14,303 nt of DNA from an uncultured Rikenellaceae bacterium. GTDB lineage: Bacteria > Bacteroidota > Bacteroidia > Bacteroidales > Rikenellaceae. The notes beneath the pieces are model-generated. The model was given only the letters and a program-made list of their open reading frames with translations. It had not been told where the DNA came from and made no database searches. Position numbers and translations under genes: made by a program. The stretch is taken from positions 1 through 14,303 of the forward strand of contig CAJGBR010000041.1 in the NCBI GenBank assembly GCA_904501625.1, given 5' to 3'. Positions 1 through 7,378 of the stretch are shown here, in pieces (positions within the stretch are counted from its first letter, which is position 1; the number at the start of each line of letters is the position of its first letter).

Positions 1-1
1 C

Positions 2-382
2 AATGCAATCTATGGTATGACAGGTGGACAAATGGCTCCGACTACCATTTTGGGTATGAAGACAGAAACTTGTCCTTACGGCCGTACTCCAGAATTGCAC
101 GGATATCCAGTTAAGATCTCAAAGATTTTGTCAGAGCTTAACGGTGTATGCTATGCAACTCGCCAAACAGTTTACACTCCGGCAGCAGTTCGCAAAGCTA
201 AAAAAGCAATCCGCAAAGCATTCGAAAATTCACTCAACAAGAAGGGTACATCAATCGTAGAAATCGTTTCTACTTGTAACTCTAACTGGAAGATGACTCC
301 GGAAGATGCCAACGCTTGGATGGAAGCTAACCTCTTCCCTGAATATCCGCTGGGTGACATCAAAGACGTTGACGCTAAATAG
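2..382 (+). CDS. 2-oxoacid:ferredoxin oxidoreductase, beta subunit (C-terminal part)
   Basis: This is a partial gene; the reading frame is open from the left edge and gives the last 126 residues. The beta subunit carries thiamine diphosphate in enzymes that oxidatively decarboxylate a 2-oxoacid (2-oxoglutarate or branched-chain 2-oxoacids) with CoA and pass electrons to ferredoxin. The visible start, NAIYGMTGGQMAPTT, is the well conserved segment of KorB/VorB-type beta subunits near the ThDP site, and the TCPYGR that follows also fits. The gamma subunit follows after 34 bp, so the two are very likely co-transcribed, with the alpha subunit and a small ferredoxin probably just upstream of the window. 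The substrate (2-oxoglutarate versus 2-oxoisovalerate) cannot be decided from this fragment, so I give no symbol. Confidence 0.9.
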   Translation, partial: NAIYGMTGGQMAPTTILGMKTETCPYGRTPELHGYPVKISKILSELNGVCYATRQTVYTPAAVRKAKKAIRKAFENSLNKKGTSIVEIVSTCNSNWKMTPEDANAWMEANLFPEYPLGDIKDVDAK

Positions 383-416
383 TGTGGATTTTAACTGAAT
401 TAAACATTTCTAAGGT

Positions 417-962
417 ATGAAAGAAGAAATTATCATAGCCGGATTTGGTGGACAAGGTGTATTGTCAATGGGTAAAATCCTTGCCTACTCAGGTCTGATG
501 CAAGGCCAAGAAGTATCTTGGATGCCTTCATATGGACCGGAAATGCGTGGTGGTACTGCTAACGTATCTGTAATCCTCAGCGATCAACGCATCTCTTCTC
601 CGATTATCCAAAAATTCGATACAGCAGTGATTCTTAATCAACAATCACTCGACAAATTCGAATCTCAAGTAAAACCAGGTGGTGTTCTGATCTACGATCC
701 GAACGGCATTATTCACCCACCAACCCGTACAGACATCAAGATTTATCGTGTTGCTGCTGCTGAAGCTGCATCTAAAACAGGTAATATGAAGGTGTTCAAT
801 ATGGTCGTTTTGGGTGGTTATCTGAAAGTTAAACCTATCGTTTCGATTGAAAACGTTAAGGAAGGTCTTGCACACTCACTACCTGAACGTCTGCACAAAC
901 TGATTCCGGCTAACGAAGCTGCAATCAAAATCGGTATGGATATCGTCGAAGAAGTTCGATAG
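417..962 (+). CDS. 2-oxoacid:ferredoxin oxidoreductase, gamma subunit
   Basis: Complete 181 aa protein of the pyruvate/ketoisovalerate oxidoreductase gamma family, the usual length for a stand-alone gamma subunit. The N-terminal glycine-rich segment IIIAGFGGQGVLSMGK (residues 5-20) and the MPSYGPEMRGGTANVSV block (about 36-52) are the two hallmark motifs of the family. The protein is cytoplasmic and helps form the CoA and interface region of the complex. It follows the beta subunit by 34 bp on the same strand and is the last gene of that operon, since a strong terminator follows within about 25 bp. The ATG at 417 is preceded by TAAGGT but no convincing Shine-Dalgarno, as is normal in Bacteroidota. 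Which 2-oxoacid the complex uses is not visible. Confidence 0.92.
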   Translation: MKEEIIIAGFGGQGVLSMGKILAYSGLMQGQEVSWMPSYGPEMRGGTANVSVILSDQRISSPIIQKFDTAVILNQQSLDKFESQVKPGGVLIYDPNGIIHPPTRTDIKIYRVAAAEAASKTGNMKVFNMVVLGGYLKVKPIVSIENVKEGLAHSLPERLHKLIPANEAAIKIGMDIVEEVR

Positions 963-980
963 TCCATTGTGCCAAACAAA

Positions 981-1019
981 AAGATAGGGTGTTCCCAAAC
1001 GGGACACCCTATTTTATTT
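981..1019. terminator. Bidirectional intrinsic terminator between the gamma subunit gene and the decarboxylase gene
   Basis: The arms ATAGGGTGTTCCC (984-996) and GGGACACCCTAT (1001-1012) pair with a single bulged T and a 4-nt AAAC loop. Flanking A/T bases add up to three more pairs. The plus strand continues with TTTTATTT; on the minus strand the hairpin is followed by CTTTTTGTTT. It lies between two convergent genes and can serve both. Confidence 0.88.
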
Positions 1020-1036
1020 GAACAATTAAAAATTGA

Positions 1037-2425
1037 TTAATATCCAAGAATTCTCATCATCGAACGATAACTTTGTTCCTTAGCAAAAAGACGTGTATAA
1101 TACTCATTATTAGTATCACGGTCAATCAATATATGCTTAGGTGCAGGAATCAGACAGTGTTGAATACCGCCATATCCGCCCAAAGATTCCTGATATGCAC
1201 CTGTGTGAAAGAAACCAATATACTGAGTATCCTCACCCAACTTCGGGAGATATATTGCATTCTGATGAGCCTCTGAGTTATAGTAATCTTCACTATCACA
1301 AGTCAGACCACCCAAGAATACACGCTGATATTCCTTATCCCAATTGTTAATCGGCAACATAATGTAGCGTTGATTGATACCCCACGTATCAGGCAATGTA
1401 GTGATAAAAGAGCTATCAATCATATACCAAGACTCTCGGTCATTTTGCTTTTTCTGATTGGTAATCGAGTAAAGTATCGCACCACTTTCACCCACGGTGA
1501 ACGAACCAAATTCGGTAAAGATATTAGGTTCTTCAATTCCTTGTTGATTACATATATGTTTAATTTGAGCTACGATCTCCTCGGTCATATACTCGTAGTC
1601 ATAATTGAATGCCAACGAATTCTTAATCGGGAATCCACCTCCGATGTTGAGCGAATCAAGTTCAGGACACACTTTCTTCAATTCGCAGTAGACATTCAAA
1701 CATTTATTCAACTCACTCCAATAATAAGAGGTATCCTTAATCCCAGTATTAATAAAGAAGTGTAGCATCTTAAGATGGAACTTCTTATTGGGTTTAATCT
1801 TTTCCAAATAGAAATCAAGAATATCATTATATCTGATCCCGAGTCGAGATGTGTAGAAATCGAATTTGGGCTCCTCTTCAGCAGCAATTCGGATCCCGAT
1901 ATTACAAGACTTATTGATTGATTCGTCATACAGATCAAGTTCCTCCTTATTGTCGACCACTGGGATTGTATTTATGAAACCATCATTTATAAGGTCTGCA
2001 ATATTCTCTACGTACTGTGGGCGTTTAAATCCGTTGCATATAATATAAATATCCTTATTCATCAATCCTGCCTCATACAAAGCACGAATGATATGAATAT
2101 CATAAGCTGATGAAGTTTCAAGATTTATATCATTTTTAAGTGCCTCTTCAAGCACAAACGAAAAATGAGAACTCTTTGTACAATAGCAATAATTATAATT
2201 GCCATTATAGTCAACCTTAGCCATTGCCACATTAAACAAACGTTTTGCACGCTGAATCTGTGAAGTAATCTTCGGGAGGTAACTTATCTTAAGCGGAGTA
2301 CCATACTGCTTGATAAGGTCCATAAGTGGAACATCGTGAAAGTTAAGTTCATTATCTACCACAGAGAACTCGTCTTGTGGAAACTCGAACGTTTGTTCGA
2401 TAAGGTCGATGTATTTGTTCTTCAT
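1037..2425 (-). CDS. PLP-dependent decarboxylase, probable arginine decarboxylase (short, fold-type III)
   Basis: A 462 aa protein of the alanine-racemase/ornithine-decarboxylase fold, matching the ~460 aa arginine decarboxylases of Bacteroidota rather than the ~630 aa E. coli SpeA type. The PLP-binding lysine is K84 (YCTKSSHF). The glycine-rich phosphate-binding loop is NIGGGFPI (260-267), followed by EFGSFTVGESG from 305. C376-D377 (LTCDSED) matches the catalytic Cys-Asp of the C-terminal domain, and TGAYQESLGGYGG (409-421) holds the conserved tyrosine near the cofactor. It likely makes agmatine or another diamine for polyamine synthesis in the cytoplasm. No other polyamine gene is in the window, so the substrate is inferred from family resemblance; ornithine, lysine or carboxynorspermidine cannot be excluded. 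It is monocistronic, with its own promoter and the shared terminator. The start at 2425 gives a natural N-terminus (MKNKYIDLIEQTF). Confidence 0.82.
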   Translation of the reverse strand: MKNKYIDLIEQTFEFPQDEFSVVDNELNFHDVPLMDLIKQYGTPLKISYLPKITSQIQRAKRLFNVAMAKVDYNGNYNYCYCTKSSHFSFVLEEALKNDINLETSSAYDIHIIRALYEAGLMNKDIYIICNGFKRPQYVENIADLINDGFINTIPVVDNKEELDLYDESINKSCNIGIRIAAEEEPKFDFYTSRLGIRYNDILDFYLEKIKPNKKFHLKMLHFFINTGIKDTSYYWSELNKCLNVYCELKKVCPELDSLNIGGGFPIKNSLAFNYDYEYMTEEIVAQIKHICNQQGIEEPNIFTEFGSFTVGESGAILYSITNQKKQNDRESWYMIDSSFITTLPDTWGINQRYIMLPINNWDKEYQRVFLGGLTCDSEDYYNSEAHQNAIYLPKLGEDTQYIGFFHTGAYQESLGGYGGIQHCLIPAPKHILIDRDTNNEYYTRLFAKEQSYRSMMRILGY

Positions 2426-2509
2426 TTTAGGGATAATTGTATGAATAAAATAAATCCGACTCTGCTACATTAGCTCAGAATTACCAAAGTAAACGAGCTA
2501 CATTGCACA

Positions 2510-2542
2510 CAAATCTATCGCAAAGATAATTATTTATTCAAA
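2510..2542 (-). promoter_or_regulatory. Bacteroidota-type promoter for the decarboxylase gene
   Basis: Read on the minus strand: a -33 element TTTG (2539-2542), a 21-bp spacer, and a -7 element TAGATTTG (2510-2517) that matches TAnnTTTG exactly. This predicts a leader of about 80 nt. A second exact -7 match, TATCTTTG (2521-2528), lies just upstream but lacks a good -33 element. Confidence 0.6.
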
Positions 2543-2577
2543 GATTGATCATAATTCACATAGAAAATTCGATGTTT

Positions 2578-2609
2578 ATTGTAAAAATAGTAAAAAAATA
2601 TTAACTTTG
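2578..2609 (+). promoter_or_regulatory. Bacteroidota-type promoter for the HU-CCDC81 / glycosyltransferase operon
   Basis: ATTG (2578-2581), a 20-bp spacer, and TAACTTTG (2602-2609), an exact match to TAnnTTTG. Predicted transcription would start near 2616, giving a leader of about 60 nt before the ATG at 2676. It is divergent from the decarboxylase promoter; the rest of this 250-bp gap is AT-rich with no RNA gene visible. Confidence 0.6.
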
Positions 2610-2675
2610 GAATTAGCGAGTTATCTGCATTTTAACATAACAAACTAATGATCAATTACTTAACATTCAAACACA

Positions 2676-3488
2676 ATGATTAAGAATTTAATAACGCTTT
2701 ATCTTAAAGATAATAAGAGAATTATATTACCAGAATTTGGTGCATTGATAAAAAAAGGAGATGATAACTCGATCGTTTTCATTCAGTTTCTGAATCAGGA
2801 CGATGGTGTATTGAGCAATCTTCTATGCACGACATACGGCATTGAGACTTCTGAGGCTCAAATGATTATTAAAAATCACATAGAACTCATCAAAACTACG
2901 CTTGCCGACAAAGGCGAATTCCTGATTGACGAAATCGGAATGTTGAAGTACGACTACAACGGAGTCCTGTACCTTGAGCCTCTTAATAAACAATCGTCAA
3001 CAACAGAGCCAGCAATTTCAGATCAGATTATAGAGGATACTGAAGAAGATAAAGAAAAATCATCTGACAACTCAGCTGGAGTTTACTCACTCTTTTCTGG
3101 CACTCAACAAGTGATTTCGACTCCACAAGAAACACCTATACAATGGGAATCCAATCAAGATAAAAAAGATAAAGCTCCGAAAACCATCTCAGACAAATAT
3201 ACACAGATAAGGGAGCAGCAAGAATCACTATTTAGTGCTCCGAAACAACAAGAAAAGAGTGAGCCTATCAAACCTACATCACCTTCGATCAGCTACGACT
3301 ACAGACAGGAGGCCACAAATACAAAGCCCAAAAAGAAAACGGATATGTTCTTGGTATTTGCAATAATTGCAGCATTAGTTGCCTTATTCTCAATAATTTA
3401 TGGCTATCTTGTCGAAAATTCCGACCAGATATTGATGCCTGCAAATACCGAACAAACAACCACAACCGGAGATAATTCCCAGAAATAA
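2676..3488 (+). CDS. HU-CCDC81-type domain membrane protein, without a SPOR domain
   Basis: A 270 aa protein in three parts. Residues 1 to about 100 look like the HU-CCDC81 prokaryotic domain (MIKNLITLYLKDNKRIILPEFGALI; a second half around DEIGMLKYDYNGVLYLEP). This is a DNA-bending-protein-like fold found in Bacteroidota proteins, usually tied to envelope or cell-division functions. Residues about 103-220 are a polar, low-complexity linker rich in Q, E, S, T, P and K. Residues 224-246 form one membrane helix preceded by positive charges (KPKKKTD), so the HU part should be cytoplasmic and only about 24 residues face the periplasm. Many relatives end in a peptidoglycan-binding SPOR domain; none is present here. 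The stop codon overlaps the start of the glycosyltransferase gene by 1 nt (TAATG), so the two are probably translationally coupled. The exact function is unknown. Confidence 0.72.
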   Translation: MIKNLITLYLKDNKRIILPEFGALIKKGDDNSIVFIQFLNQDDGVLSNLLCTTYGIETSEAQMIIKNHIELIKTTLADKGEFLIDEIGMLKYDYNGVLYLEPLNKQSSTTEPAISDQIIEDTEEDKEKSSDNSAGVYSLFSGTQQVISTPQETPIQWESNQDKKDKAPKTISDKYTQIREQQESLFSAPKQQEKSEPIKPTSPSISYDYRQEATNTKPKKKTDMFLVFAIIAALVALFSIIYGYLVENSDQILMPANTEQTTTTGDNSQK

Positions 3489-4612
3489 TGAAAATCGCAA
3501 TATTGTCACCTTTCTACCCATATCGTGGAGGAATTGCCCAATTCAGTGCCAATCTGTACGAGCAACTCTCTACAGAACACGATGTACTTCCGTTCAACTT
3601 CACACGACAATATCCGGATTTTTTATTCCCGGGAAAGACTCAATACGTCTCACCCAACGACAATGCAACTAAGGTAGATTCTATACGAATACTAGACAGT
3701 GCCTGGCCCGGTTCGTATATCAAGACAGCTAACCGAATAAAAAAAGAACAGCCAGATCTGCTCATTATCAGATATTGGATGTCCTACTTTGGACCGTCAC
3801 TCGGCTATGTTGCCCGCAATATGGCAAAAAAAACAAGAGTTGTAGCCATTATGGATAACGTAACTCCACACGAACAACGCTTCTTTGACCGTCCGTTCAC
3901 TAAATACTTTATGAGCGGAGTTGATGGCTTTGTCACAATGTGTGAAGATGTCAGACGCGATCTGCTGAATTACGACCCTCAGGCTAGAAATGTAGTCATT
4001 CCCCACCCTTTGTATACCCACTTCGGGCAAAAAATGAACCGCATTGAGGCTTGTCATAAATTAGGTCTTGAACCAAACAAGAAAACATTGTTATTTTTCG
4101 GGTTAATCAGAGATTACAAAGGGTTAGACATTTTGATTGAAGCATTCGACAAATTAGACAACGGCGAAAATTATCAGTTACTTATAGCTGGAGAACCATA
4201 TGGCAGTTTTGATCCGTATGCTCAAAAAATTGCTAATTGCCGATTCCGAGACAACATACATTGTTTCACAAATTACATTGACGATTCGGATGTTCCACTC
4301 TATTTTTCTGCCGCCGATGTATGCGTACTACCCTATCGGTCAGCGACTCAAAGTGGAATAGCATCTGTTGCGTATCACTTTGAAATTCCGATGATTACAA
4401 CCGATGTCGGTGGTCTCAAAGAGACTGTAGCCGATACTGGAACCGGGATAGTGGTACCTAAAGCAGATCCTTCAATCGTTGCAAACGGAATTAAAGAGTT
4501 TTTCAATAATTACAATCAAGAATTCTACATAGAAAATTTTGCCGTATTAAAACGACGACTCTCCTGGAAAACGTTTGCAGACAAACTATTAGACTTCGCA
4601 AAAGAGCTCTGA
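3488..4612 (+). CDS. Glycosyltransferase family 4
   Basis: A 374 aa GT-B glycosyltransferase. The N-terminal domain opens with MKIAILSPFYPYRGGIAQFS, whose glycine-rich loop (14-15) is typical of GT4. The C-terminal domain begins near 200 with LLFFGLIRDYKGLDILIEAF, the conserved donor-domain entry, and continues with TTDVGGLKETV (304-314). The usual EX7E donor motif is replaced by PYRSATQSGIASVAY (282-296), with no glutamate in it. I recognise this as a subfamily variant rather than damage. The length and remaining motifs are intact and there is no membrane segment. It probably transfers a sugar from a nucleotide or lipid donor in cell-surface glycan synthesis, but neither donor nor acceptor can be read. 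It is coupled to the upstream HU-CCDC81 gene and converges on the methyltransferase gene with only 2 bp between the stop codons. Confidence 0.88.
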   Translation: MKIAILSPFYPYRGGIAQFSANLYEQLSTEHDVLPFNFTRQYPDFLFPGKTQYVSPNDNATKVDSIRILDSAWPGSYIKTANRIKKEQPDLLIIRYWMSYFGPSLGYVARNMAKKTRVVAIMDNVTPHEQRFFDRPFTKYFMSGVDGFVTMCEDVRRDLLNYDPQARNVVIPHPLYTHFGQKMNRIEACHKLGLEPNKKTLLFFGLIRDYKGLDILIEAFDKLDNGENYQLLIAGEPYGSFDPYAQKIANCRFRDNIHCFTNYIDDSDVPLYFSAADVCVLPYRSATQSGIASVAYHFEIPMITTDVGGLKETVADTGTGIVVPKADPSIVANGIKEFFNNYNQEFYIENFAVLKRRLSWKTFADKLLDFAKEL

Positions 4613-4614
4613 CA

Positions 4615-5784
4615 TTATCTCAAAAAAATTACCTTACGAACATTTTCAATGGTAGTAAATGCCATTTTGAATGTTCCTCCCTCTTTTATTTTCAACTCTT
4701 TGGCAATCTCGAAGTTCTGCTTGTCAAAGTCGCGTTGTAATAATGTAGCTTGTTTCAAGTTTTCGTTCCGCAATAATGTCATAATCTCCTTCGAGCGATA
4801 CGACATTATGGCACGAATCTCATAATACTGACCACAAAACTGTTCGGGCACTTCGTCTGCAAAAACGTAACCATTTTCAGAAACAATGTACGCCTCAGAT
4901 GGGAATATTGACCTCAGCAGTTTTGCTCGACACAATGCCACATCTGGAACAAACAGATACCTATAATCATCTCTCCACAATGGTTTTACACCCAATATCA
5001 ACCGCTCGTTTACCGCAATTCGCTTAGTTCTGTCCCGATCAATCACCGTTGCAGAGAGAAGATTTCGTGACTCGGCACTCCGTGAATGCAACGTAATCAG
5101 CAACTCCTTACATTCACCTCTATGAGAAATAACTTCAACACTTGCCAACGAACCGAATATCGCAAATGCCTGATCTGCATCAAACAACGGCGAACATTTT
5201 ATCACAATAATCTGACTTATTGCCAACATTCTGGGTAACATCTCCTTAACATTTGGCGAACAATCCTCAAAGACTACGACTTTTTTCCCAGCCACATCAC
5301 GACGATCGGGATCCAGATATATCAAATCGGGATTCTCTCCTTTCCAATTCGCAATAAATTCCTCAGCGGTCGTACATACTACCTCTACATTTTTAATATT
5401 AAGCAGTTGCAGATTATGCCTTACAACTTCAGCCAACTCTGCATCAGGTTCTATCGAAATAACTCGTTCATATCTTCTAGCAAGTGCCTGTGAGTCAACG
5501 CCCAATCCGCAAGTCAAATCAAACGCCAAGAGTCCATTACCGCTGAACTTTTCAGCCGCAACCACCTCACTCGTAGCTTGTTCGAGAGCCAACTGCGGCA
5601 ACCAACATCTTGATTGATAATGTCTCGGCAATTTACTCTTAGCCCGTTTCAACATCTTTATTTGCATACATACTGCTTCACGAACATCTCTGTTAACATT
5701 CAACTTCAAGGCAAGTTTGGCTGGATCTGCATCTATATTTTTCTCTATTAATTCACGTACATCACTTCGTTTGAACAGTTGCAT
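4615..5784 (-). CDS. Class I SAM-dependent methyltransferase, PG_1098 / THUMP-like family
   Basis: A 389 aa protein. Residues 1-80 are a helical N-terminal region (RELIEKNIDADPAKLALKL, then a WLP motif at 61-63). The Rossmann domain starts at AFDLTCGLGVDS (87-98), the SAM-binding glycine loop, with an acidic SAM-ribose segment IEPD (111-114). The DLIYLDPDRRD segment (153-163) sits where nucleic-acid methyltransferases carry their D-P-P-like catalytic motif. Residues from about 320 to the end fit the THUMP-like domain of this Bacteroidota family. A THUMP-like domain suggests an RNA substrate, but I know of no established reaction for the family. The start codon lies inside the 3' end of comEC (37-nt overlap), which implies co-transcription and perhaps coupled translation. 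No convincing terminator follows, since the converging glycosyltransferase stop is 2 bp away. Confidence 0.82.
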   Translation of the reverse strand: MQLFKRSDVRELIEKNIDADPAKLALKLNVNRDVREAVCMQIKMLKRAKSKLPRHYQSRCWLPQLALEQATSEVVAAEKFSGNGLLAFDLTCGLGVDSQALARRYERVISIEPDAELAEVVRHNLQLLNIKNVEVVCTTAEEFIANWKGENPDLIYLDPDRRDVAGKKVVVFEDCSPNVKEMLPRMLAISQIIVIKCSPLFDADQAFAIFGSLASVEVISHRGECKELLITLHSRSAESRNLLSATVIDRDRTKRIAVNERLILGVKPLWRDDYRYLFVPDVALCRAKLLRSIFPSEAYIVSENGYVFADEVPEQFCGQYYEIRAIMSYRSKEIMTLLRNENLKQATLLQRDFDKQNFEIAKELKIKEGGTFKMAFTTIENVRKVIFLR

Positions 5785-7271
5785 TTTTGATTACATTTTA
5801 TGATTAACATTACCACTCCGAGCAGGATATAGTAGATAATTACACCTAAATCAGACATAAAGACGCCTTCAATATTACCCCATTTTACACTATCTACCAA
5901 ACCGATTATCAAATTGTGAATTCTAAAAATCATCTCACAAATATCTGAACAAAATGGGATAAATGTTCCGATTGCTCCGAAAATCATCACCAATGGCGTT
6001 GTAATTGAAATTAAAGGATTAATCAACAGCGACATTGGTGATATCGAACCAAACACGTGAATCACAATGGGCATTACTCCGATTTGTGCAGCAAGAGTTA
6101 CCGCAACTAGATTTCGCAACCACCCTACCGACTTAGGCACCCTGACCCAACAAACAAATCTCGGCACAAAAAACAACAACGAGAACATTGCTGCGTAGGA
6201 GAGCTGAAAAGAAATATCAAACAGAGCCATTGGCGAAATAGCTAATGTTATAAACACTGCTATCAGTATCGCATTAAACACACTACCTCGAGTCGTAGTA
6301 AATAGAGTCAGTTGGGCAATTGTTATCATTATAGCTGCACGGCATACCGACAACGACAATCCCGAAACATAAGCATAAAACCAGATGGCCAATAATATTA
6401 CCATTGACTTAACGAAATTGGATTTTCTACCCAAAAGGACGACCGGCTTTAGTAAAACATTCAATATCAGAAATATTATCGACAAGTGCATTCCCGAAAG
6501 AGCCAATACGTGAGATGTTCCCGATCGGCGATACAACTCTTTGGTCTGTCGGCTGAGTTGCGAACGATCACCCGTCAGCAAAGCTGTCAATACAGCTGCG
6601 TCATCGTGCGAAGTCAAAGTTGATTGCAATTTGGTTGACACCCGATTTCTTAATTCTCGTGCCTTGTACTCGAGACTATTAACACGACCAACATTCCAAT
6701 CCTCTACTAACTTTTCACTGACAAAAGAGTAACCAGTAATGCCCCGGGCATACATCAATCGTGTATATGACGAATTATCTTTAAAATCATTTACATATAG
6801 TTTTACAGTAAACATCTGTCCAACAGATAATTCAGTCGTCGTATCCACATATACCACAATCGACTCTCGCGACTTTCGCCACAACGAATCACCATCCACG
6901 CAAAAGGCTCTGACAAAGGCAACAGTCGACAATCGTCTGCCATTTGTCGTGCGATGAGGCTGATCGGCAACTTCAACCAATGCTTCAATGCGTTTTCCTC
7001 TAAGCAATTGCGGAGTCGGTCTTGCAGATTGCAATGTTCCAAATCCAAGTGCAACCAACAATAACAAAACGGAATAGTTTTTGCAGACCCTATTTCGAAA
7101 CACAAACGATAAAATTCCTGCTGTGACAATTACGATAAAAACAACACTCCATTGCAATTCAAAATAGGTCGCACACAATACACCCAATACAAATGGAATA
7201 GTAATTTTCAAAAACGGAATTCGTTTTGTTTCATTGATTATATGGTTCTGCACAAAAATCATAAAACACAT
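5748..7271 (-). CDS. ComEC/Rec2-family membrane protein, lacking the metallo-beta-lactamase domain
   Basis: A 507 aa polytopic inner-membrane protein. Two or three membrane helices lie in residues 20-80, followed by a soluble OB-like DUF4131 region (about 90-190). The competence domain starts around 210 and includes LTALLTGDRSQLSRQTKELY (228-247), followed by GTSHVLALSGMHLSII, the family signature. About seven more hydrophobic helices run to the C-terminus. ComEC proteins form the channel that brings single-stranded DNA into the cytoplasm during transformation. Many have a C-terminal metallo-beta-lactamase domain; this one ends after the membrane part, as many Bacteroidota members do. The start could be M1 or M4 (MIFVQNH); both directly follow an 11-bp inverted repeat, and an in-frame TAA lies just upstream. 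Whether the organism is transformable cannot be told. No other competence gene is in the window. Confidence 0.85.
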   Translation of the reverse strand: MCFMIFVQNHIINETKRIPFLKITIPFVLGVLCATYFELQWSVVFIVIVTAGILSFVFRNRVCKNYSVLLLLVALGFGTLQSARPTPQLLRGKRIEALVEVADQPHRTTNGRRLSTVAFVRAFCVDGDSLWRKSRESIVVYVDTTTELSVGQMFTVKLYVNDFKDNSSYTRLMYARGITGYSFVSEKLVEDWNVGRVNSLEYKARELRNRVSTKLQSTLTSHDDAAVLTALLTGDRSQLSRQTKELYRRSGTSHVLALSGMHLSIIFLILNVLLKPVVLLGRKSNFVKSMVILLAIWFYAYVSGLSLSVCRAAIMITIAQLTLFTTTRGSVFNAILIAVFITLAISPMALFDISFQLSYAAMFSLLFFVPRFVCWVRVPKSVGWLRNLVAVTLAAQIGVMPIVIHVFGSISPMSLLINPLISITTPLVMIFGAIGTFIPFCSDICEMIFRIHNLIIGLVDSVKWGNIEGVFMSDLGVIIYYILLGVVMLIIKCNQKCNCSNEVMYVN

Positions 7272-7301
7272 TTCGATGAAAAAATATAAATTTTCATCGA
7301 A
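7272..7301. promoter_or_regulatory. Perfect inverted repeat adjoining the comEC start codon
   Basis: The arms TTCGATGAAAA (7272-7282) and TTTTCATCGAA (7291-7301) are exact reverse complements around an 8-nt AT-only centre. The left arm directly abuts the comEC ATG (7269-7271), and the PAP2 start is 78 bp away on the other side. There is no T-run on either flank, so it is not an intrinsic terminator. It could be a protein operator or a leader hairpin acting on comEC translation; the sequence shows only the symmetry and the position. Confidence 0.5.
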
Positions 7302-7378
7302 TTAATGAACATTTTTAAAAATTAATTATTAATTTCGTAGCACGAAGTTACTAATTTTTGAATAGATAACGACAATAT

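Noticed and set aside
1073..2048. Several open frames of 60-131 codons opposite the decarboxylase gene, and similar frames opposite aroA, lptB, kdsD and recQ.
   Set aside because: They lie wholly within well-supported genes on the other strand, show no recognisable domain, and have no promoter or spacing that would support them.
4331..4380. The glycosyltransferase lacks the glutamates of the EX7E motif, suggesting an inactive enzyme.
   Set aside because: The rest of both domains is intact and the ATQSG...AYHFE pattern is one I associate with a large GT4 subfamily, so it looks like a lineage variant rather than a loss of function.
4622..4676. An imperfect hairpin (GAACATT ... AATGTTC plus ATGG/CCAT) with seven T further on in the minus direction, as a terminator for the methyltransferase gene.
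   Set aside because: The stem has a four-base internal mismatch and the T-run starts about nine bases after it. It is too weak to call.
7334..7346. A small palindrome TTCGT-AGC-ACGAA between comEC and the PAP2 gene.
   Set aside because: Five-base arms are expected by chance, and no partner copy or promoter alignment supports it.
7352..7360. TAATTTTTG upstream of the PAP2 gene as a -7 promoter element.
   Set aside because: It has one base too many between TA and TTTG and no -33 element at a suitable distance.
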